Below, in pieces: positions 1-9,012 of a stretch of DNA of 64,000 nt. The stretch's first letter is position 1. The number at the start of each line of letters is the position of its first letter. The notes beneath the pieces were generated by a model. The model was given only the letters and a program-made list of their open reading frames with translations, was not told the origin of the DNA and made no database searches. The DNA is from Allobosea psychrotolerans (lineage in GTDB: Bacteria; Pseudomonadota; Alphaproteobacteria; Rhizobiales; Beijerinckiaceae): contig NZ_PQFZ01000021.1 of the NCBI RefSeq assembly GCF_002917105.1, positions 31,589-95,588 on the forward strand. The letters are read 5' to 3'. The position numbers were made by a program, and so were the translations under genes.

Positions 1-110
1 CCGTTCGGCATCGCGAGGATGCGCGGCAGGTCGGTGTGGTCAGGACCGAGCGCCTTGTACCGGACATCCTTCGGCCGGATCCGGGGCTCGCTTCGGATGG
101 AGAGGGTCAT
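1..110 (-). CDS. Partial hypothetical protein (N-terminal 36 residues)
   Basis: An open frame on the minus strand begins at the ATG ending at base 110 and runs off the left edge after 36 codons. Its start lies ten bases past the stop of the SDR gene, so the two probably form one transcript. The visible part is rich in Arg and Pro and has no signal peptide or motif I recognise. No clear ribosome binding site precedes the ATG, so the real start may differ. The product is unknown. Confidence 0.4.
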   Translation of the reverse strand, partial: MTLSIRSEPRIRPKDVRYKALGPDHTDLPRILAMPN

Positions 111-120
111 TGGCGGGCGC

Positions 121-882
121 TCAGCATTGATACTGGAAGCCGTCGACGGTGATCGCCTGGCCGGTGATGAAGCAGGGTTTCGAGGCGGCCAGGAACAGCA
201 CGAGCTGCGCGACATCCTCCGGGGTGCCGAGGCGATGCAGCGCGATGCCATTTGCGGCGATGGCGGCGCCGCGCTCGCGAGTCAGCACATTGCCCAATTC
301 GGTCTCGATCACGCCCGGGCAGATCGCATTGACCAGGATCGTCGGCCCCAGCTCCTTGGCCAGGGCCTTGGTCATGCCGATGATGCCGGCCTTCGCCGAG
401 GCATAGGCGAAGCGGCTGACGGCTGCGGTGACGCCGCCGGAATGGGCGTTGAGCGACGACATCGAGACGATGCGGCCGCCGCCCTGCGCCAGCATCGCCG
501 GGGCGACCGCGCGGACATAGTTGAAGCAGCTCTTCAGATTGATCGCGATGGTGCGGTCGAACTCGTCTTCGGTGATGTCGAGGATGCCCTTGGCCATCGA
601 GCGGCCGGCATTGTTCAGCAGCACGTCGATGCGGCCGAATTCCGCGACGACCTCCGCGGCGATGCGCTGCGCGTCGGCGAAGGAGGAGACATCCGCCTCG
701 AAGCTCAGGACCTCCCGGCCGAGCCCGCGGATTTCATCGGCGGTGCGGTCGAGCTCCGGCCGCAGCAGGTCGACGAGCGCGATGTCGAAGCCGGCTCCGG
801 CGAGCGCCTTGGCACAGCCACGGCCGATGCCGCGCGCGCCGCCGGTCACGATCGCCACTGATCTTTCGCTCGCCGCCGTCAT
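121..882 (-). CDS. SDR-family NAD(P)-dependent oxidoreductase
   Basis: A 253-residue classical short-chain dehydrogenase/reductase. The cofactor loop TGGARGIG is at residues 13-20, the NNAG motif follows beta strand 4, and the active site shows SS...YASAK, the Ser, Tyr and Lys of the catalytic triad. Such proteins oxidise alcohols or reduce ketones, often of sugars or hydroxy acids; the substrate cannot be read from sequence. It is divergent from an IclR regulator, which probably controls it, and is followed by a truncated gene in the same direction. It is cytoplasmic, as no signal peptide is present. Length and motif spacing are normal for the family. Confidence 0.9.
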   Translation of the reverse strand: MTAASERSVAIVTGGARGIGRGCAKALAGAGFDIALVDLLRPELDRTADEIRGLGREVLSFEADVSSFADAQRIAAEVVAEFGRIDVLLNNAGRSMAKGILDITEDEFDRTIAINLKSCFNYVRAVAPAMLAQGGGRIVSMSSLNAHSGGVTAAVSRFAYASAKAGIIGMTKALAKELGPTILVNAICPGVIETELGNVLTRERGAAIAANGIALHRLGTPEDVAQLVLFLAASKPCFITGQAITVDGFQYQC

Positions 883-884
883 GC

Positions 885-934
885 GCTGAATTCACTCCGC
901 TTGCATGTGTTGCCGCTGGAACGTGCTGAATTCA
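885..934. promoter_or_regulatory. Twin palindromes between SDR and IclR genes (candidate operator)
   Basis: The 10-mer GCTGAATTCA occurs twice, at 885-894 and 925-934, exactly 40 bases apart. Its core TGAATTCA is a perfect 8-base palindrome. The pair sits in the 116-base gap between the divergent SDR and IclR genes, the expected place for a regulator site. That the local IclR protein binds here is inference. Confidence 0.4.
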
Positions 935-998
935 TCCGGATTGAAGGGGAGCGTATCGTCGGCTAATTTGTTCGACAAGCAGGATCAGGTTCACATAT

Positions 999-1787
999 AT
1001 GAATACCGAAGTGAAATCGGCGGCCCGGATCCTCGACCTCTTGGAGTATCTCGCAGGCTGTGCCGAGCCGGTGAAACTCAAGGAGATCGTCGCCGCGCTC
1101 GGCTTCCCCAAGAGCAGCGCCCATGCGCTCGCCCAGACTCTGGTCTCTCGCGGCTACGCCATCCAGGATTCCACCGAACGCTATGTGCTGGTCCATGCCA
1201 GCCGCCATCGTTCCGCGACCCGCGCCCATGAGGCGAGGCTGCTCTCCGCCGCGCATCCGATCATGGAGCAGTTGCGCGACGTGTCCGGCGAGACTGTCGT
1301 CCTGGCCGTGCGCACCACCCGGGGTGAATCGAAGCGCCTGGCGAAATGCGTCAGCCGCCAGGCCATCCGTTTCGATGTCGATCTCGACGGCCAGAGCGAT
1401 TCCTATTGCACTGCGACGGGCAGATTGCTGCTGGCGCATTGGGAGGCCGGCCTCGCCAATGCCTATCTGGCGCGCGTCCCCCTGATCGCGCGGACGCCCA
1501 AGACCGTGACCGACCCCGACGCGATCCGTGCTCTCTTCCTGAGGATCCGCGCGGAAGGCGTTTCCGTCTGCGACGAAGAGCATGTCACCGGCTCGACGGG
1601 GCTTGCCGTGCCGATCCACGGCCGCGACGGCAGCGTCGTGGCGGCGCTCAATCTGGGCGTGGTGACGATGCGCTACCACGCCCGCAGCCACGAATTGATC
1701 GCGATGCTGAAGCAGGCCGGCCGGCAGATCAGCGAGCGGCTCGGCTATCGGCAAGACACCCGGCAAGAGGCGGACAGCGTCGCCTGA
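999..1787 (+). CDS. IclR-family transcriptional regulator
   Basis: A 262-residue IclR regulator. The N-terminal winged helix-turn-helix covers roughly residues 5-65 (repeats of LAG..EPVKLKEIVAALGFPKS). The C-terminal effector domain holds the usual LPLHCTA-like stretch, here as SDSYCTATGRLLLAHW, and the terminal VAALN and HARS segments. IclR proteins are dimeric and usually sense a small carboxylate or aromatic ligand. Divergence from the SDR gene suggests it controls that gene. It is followed by a palindromic repeat that separates it from the convergent binding-protein gene. Confidence 0.9.
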   Translation: MNTEVKSAARILDLLEYLAGCAEPVKLKEIVAALGFPKSSAHALAQTLVSRGYAIQDSTERYVLVHASRHRSATRAHEARLLSAAHPIMEQLRDVSGETVVLAVRTTRGESKRLAKCVSRQAIRFDVDLDGQSDSYCTATGRLLLAHWEAGLANAYLARVPLIARTPKTVTDPDAIRALFLRIRAEGVSVCDEEHVTGSTGLAVPIHGRDGSVVAALNLGVVTMRYHARSHELIAMLKQAGRQISERLGYRQDTRQEADSVA

Positions 1788-1830
1788 TCGGAAGCGGCGC
1801 TGCGCGTTGCAGAGGCCCTGCTCCGAACCC

Positions 1831-1981
1831 GTTTGGAAACGCCAGCCCTCATCCCGAGGAGGCCGCGAAAGCGGCCGTCTCGAAGGATGCTCCAGATGGT
1901 GCCGGAGCCTCCCGGAGCATCCTTCGAGACTAAGCTCCTGCGGAGCGCTCTTCAGGATGCCGGCTCGGGAGGTTTCCAAAC
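1831..1981. repeat. Palindromic dispersed repeat, copy 1
   Basis: A 151-base element bounded by GTTTGGAAAC (1831-1840) and its inverse GTTTCCAAAC (1972-1981). Inside, GTCTCGAAGGATGCTCC (1877-1893) pairs perfectly with 1914-1930, giving a 17-base stem with a 20-base loop. A second copy with the same core lies at 40051-40204. Here it separates the convergent IclR and binding-protein genes and may act as a two-way terminator. Confidence 0.85.
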
Positions 1982-1992
1982 AGAGAAGCCTC

Positions 1993-3585
1993 TCAGCCCT
2001 TGCTGACGTCCCAGAACAATGGAAACGGCGCCTGCGCCACGCCCGAGAGCGCATTGCGCCAGGCGGAATGGCCGAGGAAGAAGCCGGTCGGCACGAAGGT
2101 GACATCGTCCATGCCGGCGCGATTGACCGCCTCGATCGCCTTCTTCTCGGCGGCGAGGTCGGGTGCATCGTACCAGGCTGCGATGTTCTGCTCGACCGCG
2201 TCATTGCTCGGCCAGCCGAACCAGGCCTTGTCGCCGCTGGCGCTGACGCCCTTGTAAGGGGCGGGGTTGATGCAATCGACGCCGGAATGCCAGCTGAAGA
2301 AGATGTTCCAGCCGCCCTCGCTGACCGCTTTCTTGCTGGTGCGGCGGGAGCCGACGGTGCCCCAGTCCAGCGACTGGTAATCGACATTGACGCCGATGCG
2401 GCCGAGCATGTCGGCGGTGACGTCGCCCTGGGCCTTGGTGATCGGCACATCGGCCGCGACCAGCATCACCACCTTCTCGCCATTGTAGCCGCCCTGCTTC
2501 AGCAGCTCCTTCGCCTTGTCGTATTGGCGCGGGCCCTTCAGGCGCTCGGCGCCGGCTTCCGTGTAGAGCGGCGTGCCGGGCGTGAAGAAGCTCGGCATCT
2601 CCTTCCACAATGCGGTGTCCTCGCCGACGATGGCTTGCATGTAGTCGGCCTGGCTGACGGCCCATTGCAGCGCCTGGCGGCAGAGCTTGTTGTTGAAGGG
2701 CGGCAGCAGGTGGTTGATGCGCATGGCGCCGACATTGCCCAGCGGATCGGCGATGCCGACCTTGATGGCGCGGTTCTTGGCCAGCAGCGGAACGAGGTCG
2801 GCGATGGGATTTTCCCACCAGTCGATCTCGCCGTTCTGGAGCGCGCTCGCCGCCGTGCCGGGGTCGGGCATGGTCATCCATTCCACGCGGTCGAGCTTCA
2901 TGACCTTGCCGCCGGCGAGCCAGTCGCTCTTCTCCTGCCGGGGTTGATAGCCGGCAAAGCGCTGGAAGACGGCGCGTGAACCCGAGACCCATTCGTCGCG
3001 CTTGAAGGCCATCGGGCCGGAGCCGACATACTCCTTGATCTGGGTAAAGGGGTCGGTCCTGGCGATCCGCTCCGGCATGATCACCAGCAGCGGCGTGTTG
3101 CTCTTGCCGAGTGCGTAAAGCAGCTTCGGAAACGGCGCTTTCAGGCGGAAGCGGAAGCTGCGGTCGTCGACCGCCTCCAGCGCGTCGAGGCGGGACTGGA
3201 TCATCTGACCCATGCCGTCGCGCGGCATCCAGCGGTTGATGCTGGCGATGACGTCCCTGGTCAGCACCGGCTCGCCGTCGTGGAACTTCAAGCCGGCGCG
3301 CAGCTTCAGCGTCCAGGTCCTGCCGTCGGCGGAGACCTCATGGCCCTCGCACATCTGCGGCTTCGGGGTGAGGTCGGCACTGACGCCGTAGAGCATGTCG
3401 AAGACCAGCAGGCTCGCATTGCGCACCACGAGCTGCGTGCCGGCGACGGCGTCGAGATTGGGCAGGTCGGCTTGCGGCACGAAGCGCAGCACCTTGGCGT
3501 CCTGCGCGCGCACGATGCTGGGAGCCGCGAGGCGGCTGCCGGCCAGGGCGGCGCCTGCGCCCAGAAGGAAGTGACGGCGTTTCAT
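1993..3585 (-). CDS. Family-5 ABC transporter substrate-binding protein (dipeptide/oligopeptide type), Tat-exported
   Basis: A 530-residue periplasmic binding protein of the SBP_bac_5 (DppA/OppA) family. The N-terminus KRRHFLLGAGAALAG has the twin-arginine RRxFL pattern, and cleavage is likely after IVRAQ, so export by the Tat route is expected. The mature part carries the family signature around KFHDGEPV and the long C-terminal lobe. It is a paralogue of the binding proteins at 7408-8994 and 49809-51365, sharing the GWNxF segment and the FGWP motif near the end. No permease or ATPase gene adjoins it. Ligands of this subfamily include peptides, opines and nickel; the actual ligand is unknown. 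Confidence 0.9.
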   Translation of the reverse strand: MKRRHFLLGAGAALAGSRLAAPSIVRAQDAKVLRFVPQADLPNLDAVAGTQLVVRNASLLVFDMLYGVSADLTPKPQMCEGHEVSADGRTWTLKLRAGLKFHDGEPVLTRDVIASINRWMPRDGMGQMIQSRLDALEAVDDRSFRFRLKAPFPKLLYALGKSNTPLLVIMPERIARTDPFTQIKEYVGSGPMAFKRDEWVSGSRAVFQRFAGYQPRQEKSDWLAGGKVMKLDRVEWMTMPDPGTAASALQNGEIDWWENPIADLVPLLAKNRAIKVGIADPLGNVGAMRINHLLPPFNNKLCRQALQWAVSQADYMQAIVGEDTALWKEMPSFFTPGTPLYTEAGAERLKGPRQYDKAKELLKQGGYNGEKVVMLVAADVPITKAQGDVTADMLGRIGVNVDYQSLDWGTVGSRRTSKKAVSEGGWNIFFSWHSGVDCINPAPYKGVSASGDKAWFGWPSNDAVEQNIAAWYDAPDLAAEKKAIEAVNRAGMDDVTFVPTGFFLGHSAWRNALSGVAQAPFPLFWDVSKG

Positions 3586-3843
3586 GCTGGTCTGTGCTCC
3601 TGATTCCTGCGGCGTTCGTCCAAGGCGGCGGGCCTGTCGGCCATGAGGCCGGCCTCGTCCTCTCGAACGCCGTCACGTCAGGAGATGAAAGCAAATCCGC
3701 GGCCATGCCATGCGCCGCCGGCCGATTGCGGTCGCCGCAGAATCTGCCTCTACTGCCGGCCCTGTTCGCCCATGGCCGGTCGAATGCGTCGCCGGAGGGC
3801 GACGCCGGCCCGAGGCGCGGGGTTTGGCATGCGGAGCGGCGAT

Positions 3844-5337
3844 ATGAGCGGTTTGGTGATCCGGGGCGGCCGGGTGGTGGATCCTGAAAGCGGGATCGAT
3901 GCGCTGGCCGAGATAGCGGTGCTCGACGGCAAGATCGCTGCTGTCGGAACCGGGCTCGGCGAGGCCGAACGGGTCATCGACGCGACGGGGCTGGTCGTCG
4001 CGCCCGGCTTCATCGATCTGCACGCGCATGGCCAGTCCATCCCCGCCGACCGCATGCAAGCCTTCGACGGCGTCACCACGACGCTGGATCTCGAAGCCGG
4101 CGTGATGCCTGTCGCCTCCTGGTATCGGCGCCAGGCCGAGCAGGGGCGGATCCTGAACTATGGCGCCTCCACCAACTGGGCCTTCGCCCGGATCGGCGCC
4201 ATGGTCGGGATCAACGAGGAATCGTCCCTGGAGGCCTTCGGCCGCGCCATGCGCGACCCGCGCTGGATGGACAATATCGCCAGCGACAGCGAGCAGGCCG
4301 GGATCATCGCGCGCATCGCGCAGGGCCTTGACGAGGGCGGCATCGGCATCGGCATCCTGAATGCCTATGCGCCGGGCGCCGGCGTGCAGGAATTGACGGC
4401 GGTCTGCCAGCTCGCGGCGGCGCAGGGCGTACCGACCTTCACCCATATCGCCTATATGTCGCGCATCGACCCGAAAAGCGCCGTCGAGGCCTATATCCGC
4501 CTGATCGGCTATGCCGGCGCGACCGGCGCGCATATGCATATCTGCCATTTCAACAGCTCCAGCAAAACCGATGTGGAACGCTGCGCCGAGCTGGTGATGA
4601 AGGCGCAGGCACAGGGCCTGCCGATCACGGTCGAGGCCTATCCCTATGGCACCGGCTCCACCGTGCTGGCGGCGGCCTTCTTCAGCGATCCCGAATTCGA
4701 GACGCGCAACGGCACCGGCTATGATTCCGTGCAGCGCGTCGCCGATGGGCGCCGCTTCCGCGACCGGCAGGAGCTGCTGGCGGCGCAGGCCGAGGAGCCC
4801 TCCACGCTGGTGCTCTGGCACATCCTCGACACCGAGAACAACGAGCACCACCGCCGCATGCTCGATCTCTCCGTGCTCTATCCCGGCGGCGCGATCGCCT
4901 CCGACGCCATGCCCTGGAGCTTGCCTGACGCCTCGACCTATACCGGCGATGCCTGGCCCCTGCCCGAGGACGCGACCTCGCATCCGCGCTCGGCTGGCAC
5001 CTTCACCCGCTTCCTCCGCCACTGGGTGCGCGAGCGCCAGGCGGTTTCGCTGCTTGAGGGCATCGCCAAATGCACGCTGATCCCGGCGGAGATCCTGGCG
5101 GCGAGCACGCCCGCCATGCGCGACAAGGGGCGGCTGCGGCGCGGCGCCGATGCCGATATCGTCGTCTTCGATTTCGAGACGCTGACCGACCGGGCCGAAT
5201 TCACGGCGATGAACCGCCCGGCCGAGGGCGTGAAGCATCTTCTGGTCAATGGGCAGGCCGTGATCGGCGACGGCGTCATGGATGTGGCGGCGCGCCCCGG
5301 CCAGCCCGTGCGCCGGCCCGTCGCGGCCGGCGCCTGA
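3844..5337 (+). CDS. D-aminoacylase / N-acyl-D-amino-acid deacylase family amidohydrolase
   Basis: A 497-residue amidohydrolase. The start at 3844 is chosen because GGAG lies seven bases upstream; the frame is open further upstream without a better site. It begins with the beta-sandwich segment LVIRGGRVVDPES; the metal ligands H60 and H62 are in FIDLHAHG. Later come FTHIAYMS, HMHICHFNSSS and IASDAMPWS, which supply the remaining His and Asp ligands of the TIM-barrel active site. The family hydrolyses N-acyl D-amino acids or related amides with zinc. It is divergent from a binding-protein gene, and a CobW-type GTPase follows six bases downstream, so the two are co-transcribed. Confidence 0.88.
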   Translation: MSGLVIRGGRVVDPESGIDALAEIAVLDGKIAAVGTGLGEAERVIDATGLVVAPGFIDLHAHGQSIPADRMQAFDGVTTTLDLEAGVMPVASWYRRQAEQGRILNYGASTNWAFARIGAMVGINEESSLEAFGRAMRDPRWMDNIASDSEQAGIIARIAQGLDEGGIGIGILNAYAPGAGVQELTAVCQLAAAQGVPTFTHIAYMSRIDPKSAVEAYIRLIGYAGATGAHMHICHFNSSSKTDVERCAELVMKAQAQGLPITVEAYPYGTGSTVLAAAFFSDPEFETRNGTGYDSVQRVADGRRFRDRQELLAAQAEEPSTLVLWHILDTENNEHHRRMLDLSVLYPGGAIASDAMPWSLPDASTYTGDAWPLPEDATSHPRSAGTFTRFLRHWVRERQAVSLLEGIAKCTLIPAEILAASTPAMRDKGRLRRGADADIVVFDFETLTDRAEFTAMNRPAEGVKHLLVNGQAVIGDGVMDVAARPGQPVRRPVAAGA

Positions 5338-5343
5338 GCCGGC

Positions 5344-6279
5344 ATGCCCGTCCCGATCCTGCTCGTGGCCGGCTTTCTGGGGGCCGGCAAGACGACGGTG
5401 GTGAACCATATCCTGGCCCATGCCGGGGGGCGGCGCATCGCCGCCGTGGTCAATGATTTCGGCGCCATCAATATCGACGCTGAACTCATCGCCGGGGCCA
5501 GCGACGGGGTCGTCAGCCTCGCCAATGGCTGCATCTGCTGCTCGCTGGAGGGCGACCTGCTGCGCACGCTGGCGACGATCCTGCGGCGCAAGCCCAGGCC
5601 GGACGCCATCCTGATCGAGACGAGCGGCGTCGCCGACCCCGAGGATATCGTCCGCAATCTCCTGGACCCCGTGACCTTCCAGGAGGCGCCGCTGGAGACG
5701 GTGCTGTGCGTGGTCGATGCGACGATGGCTCCCGCAGGGCTGGACGATCCCCTGCTGCGCGCGCAGCTTCGCGCCGCCACCATGGTGGCGCTGAGCAAGG
5801 TCGATCTCGTCGATGCGGCACAGCGGCAGCGGGTTCGCGATGCCGTCGCGGCGATCCGCCCGGGCCTGCTCCAGATCGAGGCCCCGCACGGGCAGGTGCC
5901 GCTGGAGCTGGTTTTCCCTGACAGTCCGGACCGGCCGCCCGTACCGCGCCCGCCCGGCAGCCGCCGCCCGAGCTTCGAGCGGTTCGAAAGCCTGAGCTGG
6001 ACCTCCGATAAGCCGGTCTCGCTGCCGCGCCTGCAACAGGCGATCGCCCGGCTCGCCCCGAAACTCGCCCGCGCCAAGGGGCTGTTCGAGACGGTGGAGC
6101 AGCCGGGCCGGCAATTCCTGTTTCAGCTCGCCGGCGGCCGGGCGACCCTGGTCCCGGCTGGTGCGCCGGCATCGGGGCTGCCGCGCGCGCGGATCGTCTT
6201 CATTGCCGAGCTGGCGGCCTTGTCTGCCGCCGAGATCGCCGCGGTCATGGATGGGTGCGTTGCCGAAGGGGCGGACTGA
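5344..6279 (+). CDS. CobW/COG0523-family GTP-binding protein (putative metallochaperone)
   Basis: A 311-residue G3E-family GTPase. The P-loop GFLGAGKTT is at residues 10-18, the metal-binding motif CICC at 63-66 (part of NGCICCSLEGDLL), the Walker B region has IETSGVADPEDI, and SKVD is the guanine-specificity motif. The C-terminal CobW_C domain is present (GLFETVEQPGRQFLFQ). COG0523 proteins deliver zinc, cobalt or other metals to target enzymes. The position six bases behind a metal-dependent amidohydrolase suggests that enzyme is the client, which is inference. Confidence 0.88.
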   Translation: MPVPILLVAGFLGAGKTTVVNHILAHAGGRRIAAVVNDFGAINIDAELIAGASDGVVSLANGCICCSLEGDLLRTLATILRRKPRPDAILIETSGVADPEDIVRNLLDPVTFQEAPLETVLCVVDATMAPAGLDDPLLRAQLRAATMVALSKVDLVDAAQRQRVRDAVAAIRPGLLQIEAPHGQVPLELVFPDSPDRPPVPRPPGSRRPSFERFESLSWTSDKPVSLPRLQQAIARLAPKLARAKGLFETVEQPGRQFLFQLAGGRATLVPAGAPASGLPRARIVFIAELAALSAAEIAAVMDGCVAEGAD

Positions 6280-6336
6280 GGCGAGCCGTTCCGCGCCTTG
6301 CCGGCAGGAGAGCGAGCCGGCCTGCCATCCATGGGA

Positions 6337-7257
6337 TCAACCCGGCCGGAACTCGCCGTCGACATGGCCCTGCGCGATGGCTTGCCGCAATTCGCTCCGG
6401 ATCGTCTCGGCGAGGCCGCGAACGGTCGGGTTGCTGCGTTTGATCTTGGACACGGCGAGGTGGAAATAGAGGATCAGCTCGGGATCCGTGACCTGCCGGA
6501 TGGCGAGGCGATCGAGGCCGCCGCCATGCAGAAGGCTCAGCGGCACGATCGCGGCTCCATGTCCCTCCTCGATCATCGGCCGCACGGCGACGAAATCATC
6601 GACCTCCGCATAGATCCTGAGGGCGATATCGTGCTCGCGCGCGCAGGTTTCGACGATCCGCCCCAGCGCGTTCTGGCGGCTGTGCATGAACAAGGGAGTC
6701 GCGGTGGCCTCCGCGAAGCTGATCGTCGGCGCGGACTCGCCTCCGGCGCGCGCGACATGGAACAGCCGCGCGCTCATCAGGGTCTCGACGAGGGAACCGG
6801 ATGCGGCGCGCTCGGAGTTGAAAACCCCGATATCGATCTCGTCGCGCGCCAGCCATTCCGCGATCTGCAGGCTGGATCCACCGCGCGCGTGGAGCTCCAC
6901 ACCGGGAAAGCGCTGGGTGAACGCCGAGATGACCCGTGAGGCCAGCGGAATGCTGATCGTGCCCGTCCAGCCCAGGCGGATCGATCCCACCACTCCGGTC
7001 CGGCGCCCGATCAGCGCCTGCTTCGCCGCCTCCAGCCCCGCGACATGCGAGGCGATCGCGGCCCGAAAGATCGCGCCATCCCGGGTGAGGCTGACGCCGC
7101 GCCCGTCGCGGATGAAGAGGCGTGTCGAAAGCTCTTCCTCGAGCAGCTTCAGGTCCCGGCTGAGCGCGGGCTGCGCCACGCCGAGATGGGCCGCGGCGCG
7201 CAGTAGATTGCCGGTCTCCGCGATCAGCAGGAAGTTCTTGAGCTGCCGCAGTTTCAC
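6337..7257 (-). CDS. LysR-family transcriptional regulator
   Basis: A 306-residue LysR regulator. The N-terminal helix-turn-helix (FLLIAETGNLLRAAAHLGVAQPALSRDLKLLEEEL) is followed by the periplasmic-binding-like effector domain. It is divergent from the binding-protein and permease operon starting at 7408, the normal arrangement for a LysR protein and its target, and a matching inverted repeat lies in the gap. It converges with the CobW gene. The inducer is unknown. Confidence 0.92.
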   Translation of the reverse strand: MKLRQLKNFLLIAETGNLLRAAAHLGVAQPALSRDLKLLEEELSTRLFIRDGRGVSLTRDGAIFRAAIASHVAGLEAAKQALIGRRTGVVGSIRLGWTGTISIPLASRVISAFTQRFPGVELHARGGSSLQIAEWLARDEIDIGVFNSERAASGSLVETLMSARLFHVARAGGESAPTISFAEATATPLFMHSRQNALGRIVETCAREHDIALRIYAEVDDFVAVRPMIEEGHGAAIVPLSLLHGGGLDRLAIRQVTDPELILYFHLAVSKIKRSNPTVRGLAETIRSELRQAIAQGHVDGEFRPG

Positions 7258-7275
7258 GCCTGCCTCGGCCGGTTG

Positions 7276-7296
7276 GATATAACGGTTTTTTATATC
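7276..7296. promoter_or_regulatory. Candidate LysR box
   Basis: GATATA (7276-7281) and TATATC (7291-7296) form a perfect 6-base inverted repeat with a 9-base spacer, in the 150-base gap between the divergent LysR and binding-protein genes. AT-rich dyads containing T-N11-A are typical LysR sites. The segment stands out against the GC-rich surroundings and may overlap the LysR promoter. Confidence 0.45.
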
Positions 7297-7407
7297 TGAA
7301 TCGCCGTGGCGGGACTAGGTGCAGGGATGGCGCTTCGCTAGGTTCGCTGGCCAACGACAAGCCCGGCGCAGATCGGGTCGATGTCGCGGAAACGCTGGGA
7401 GGAAACC

Positions 7408-8994
7408 ATGTTGAGAGCCGCTGTCATCGCAGCAGGGCTGGCCGGATCGCTCACGCTCGCGGCAGGGGTGCGCGCACCCGCGCAGGCCGAGACGGTCCTG
7501 CGGATCAAGAACACGGGCGACATCAAGCAGCTCGATGCGCTCTTCACCTCGTCCTATCCGACCCGGGACATGGCCTATCTCATCTACGACACGCTGTTTT
7601 CGCTGGATGGCAACTACCAGGTCCAGCCGCAGATGGTCGAGGACTACACCCGCTCGCAGGATGGCAGGACCTATACGTTCAAACTGCGCGACGGGCTGAA
7701 ATTCCACGACGGCAAGCCCGTCACGAGCGGCGACTGCATCGCCTCGATCGAGCGCTGGATGAAAAAGGACAGTCTCGGCGCCGAGCTCGAAAAGCGGCTC
7801 GAGGCGATCAAGCCTGTCGATGCCGCGACATTCGAGGTGCGGCTGAAGGAACCCTTCGCGCGGATTCTCGACGGTTTCGGCCGGATGACGGCCTATCCGC
7901 TGTTCATCATGCCGGAGCGGCTGGCGAAGACGCCGGCAACCACCGAGCTCAAGGAGTTCGTCGGTTCCGGCCCCTTCAAGCTGATGCCGGAGGAGTGGAT
8001 TCCGGGCGTGAAATTCGTGCTCGCGAAGAACCCGGACTACAAGCCGCGCAGCGAACCGCCGAGCGGGCTGGCCGGCGGCAAGATCGCCGGTGTCGACCGC
8101 ATCGAACGCATCCAGTTCAGCGACGATCTGAGCGCGGTCAATGCGCTTCTGGCGGGCGAGATCGACTATGTCGCCGAATTGCCCCCCGAGATGCTGCCGG
8201 TGCTGGAGAAGGACAAGGCGATCAAGGTCGAGAAGGCGCCAGTCCTCGGCAAGAACCTCCAGGTGGTGATCAACCACACGCAGCCGCCGATGGACAACGT
8301 CAGGATCAGGCAGGCGCTGCAATATGCGATCAGCCAGTCGGATTCGATGCAGGCCCTCTTCGGCAGCCGCAAGGATCTCTATCAGCTCTGTCCCGCGCTG
8401 TTCATGTGCGGCAGCCCGTATGAGACCGCTGTCGGCAGCGAGCGCTTCATGAAGCAGGACTTCGAGAAGGCCAGGGCCCTGCTCAAGGAGGCGGGCTATG
8501 ACGGCACGCCGATCGTCTATCTCCATCCCATGGACCTGAAGGCTCAACGCGATGTCGGCACGGTCATGGTGAGTTCCATGCGCAAGGCCGGTTTCGTGGT
8601 CGAGGACGTGCAGATGGACACGGCGACGATGTTCACCCGCCGCGCCAGCAAGGCCTCCCCCAGGCAGGGCGGCTGGAACGTGTTCATCACGGGCTTCGCG
8701 GGCGACGCCCTGATGGATCCGCTGACCAACCCCTATGTCACCGGCGCCTGCGAGAAGGCGTTCATCGGCTGGCCCTGCGACAAGCCGCTGCAGGATCTCT
8801 GGCAGGCCTTCCTGACGGCGGGCGACGAGGCCGCGCGCAAGACGGCCGCGATCGCGATGCAGGCCAGGGCGAACGAGATCGTCACCTATATCCCGCTCGG
8901 CCAGTACAACGATCTCTCGGCATGGCGCAAAACCGTCTCCGGCTTCGTTCCGGGAGCGACGCTGACCTATTGGAACGCGCGCAAATCCGACTGA
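7408..8994 (+). CDS. Family-5 ABC transporter substrate-binding protein
   Basis: A 528-residue SBP_bac_5 protein. The ATG at 7408 is preferred over one at 7381 because GGGAGG lies five bases before it. The N-terminus LRAAVIAAGLAGSLTLAAG is a Sec signal peptide, cleaved near AQAET. The mature protein contains LKFHDGKPV and GWNVF segments and several Cys near the C-terminus (GACEKAFIGWPCDKP). It heads an operon with two permeases, an SGNH hydrolase and perhaps a racemase-like protein. It is paralogous to the binding proteins at 1993-3585 and 49809-51365. Ligand unknown; peptide-like or opine-like compounds are usual. Confidence 0.9.
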   Translation: MLRAAVIAAGLAGSLTLAAGVRAPAQAETVLRIKNTGDIKQLDALFTSSYPTRDMAYLIYDTLFSLDGNYQVQPQMVEDYTRSQDGRTYTFKLRDGLKFHDGKPVTSGDCIASIERWMKKDSLGAELEKRLEAIKPVDAATFEVRLKEPFARILDGFGRMTAYPLFIMPERLAKTPATTELKEFVGSGPFKLMPEEWIPGVKFVLAKNPDYKPRSEPPSGLAGGKIAGVDRIERIQFSDDLSAVNALLAGEIDYVAELPPEMLPVLEKDKAIKVEKAPVLGKNLQVVINHTQPPMDNVRIRQALQYAISQSDSMQALFGSRKDLYQLCPALFMCGSPYETAVGSERFMKQDFEKARALLKEAGYDGTPIVYLHPMDLKAQRDVGTVMVSSMRKAGFVVEDVQMDTATMFTRRASKASPRQGGWNVFITGFAGDALMDPLTNPYVTGACEKAFIGWPCDKPLQDLWQAFLTAGDEAARKTAAIAMQARANEIVTYIPLGQYNDLSAWRKTVSGFVPGATLTYWNARKSD

Positions 8995-9012
8995 AGCCGG
9001 CAGCATCCTTTC

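Noticed and set aside
3673..6114. An 813-codon open frame on the minus strand opposite the amidohydrolase and GTPase
   Set aside because: Antisense shadow of two well-supported plus-strand genes in high-GC DNA; its translation is rich in Arg, Gly and Ala with no domain.
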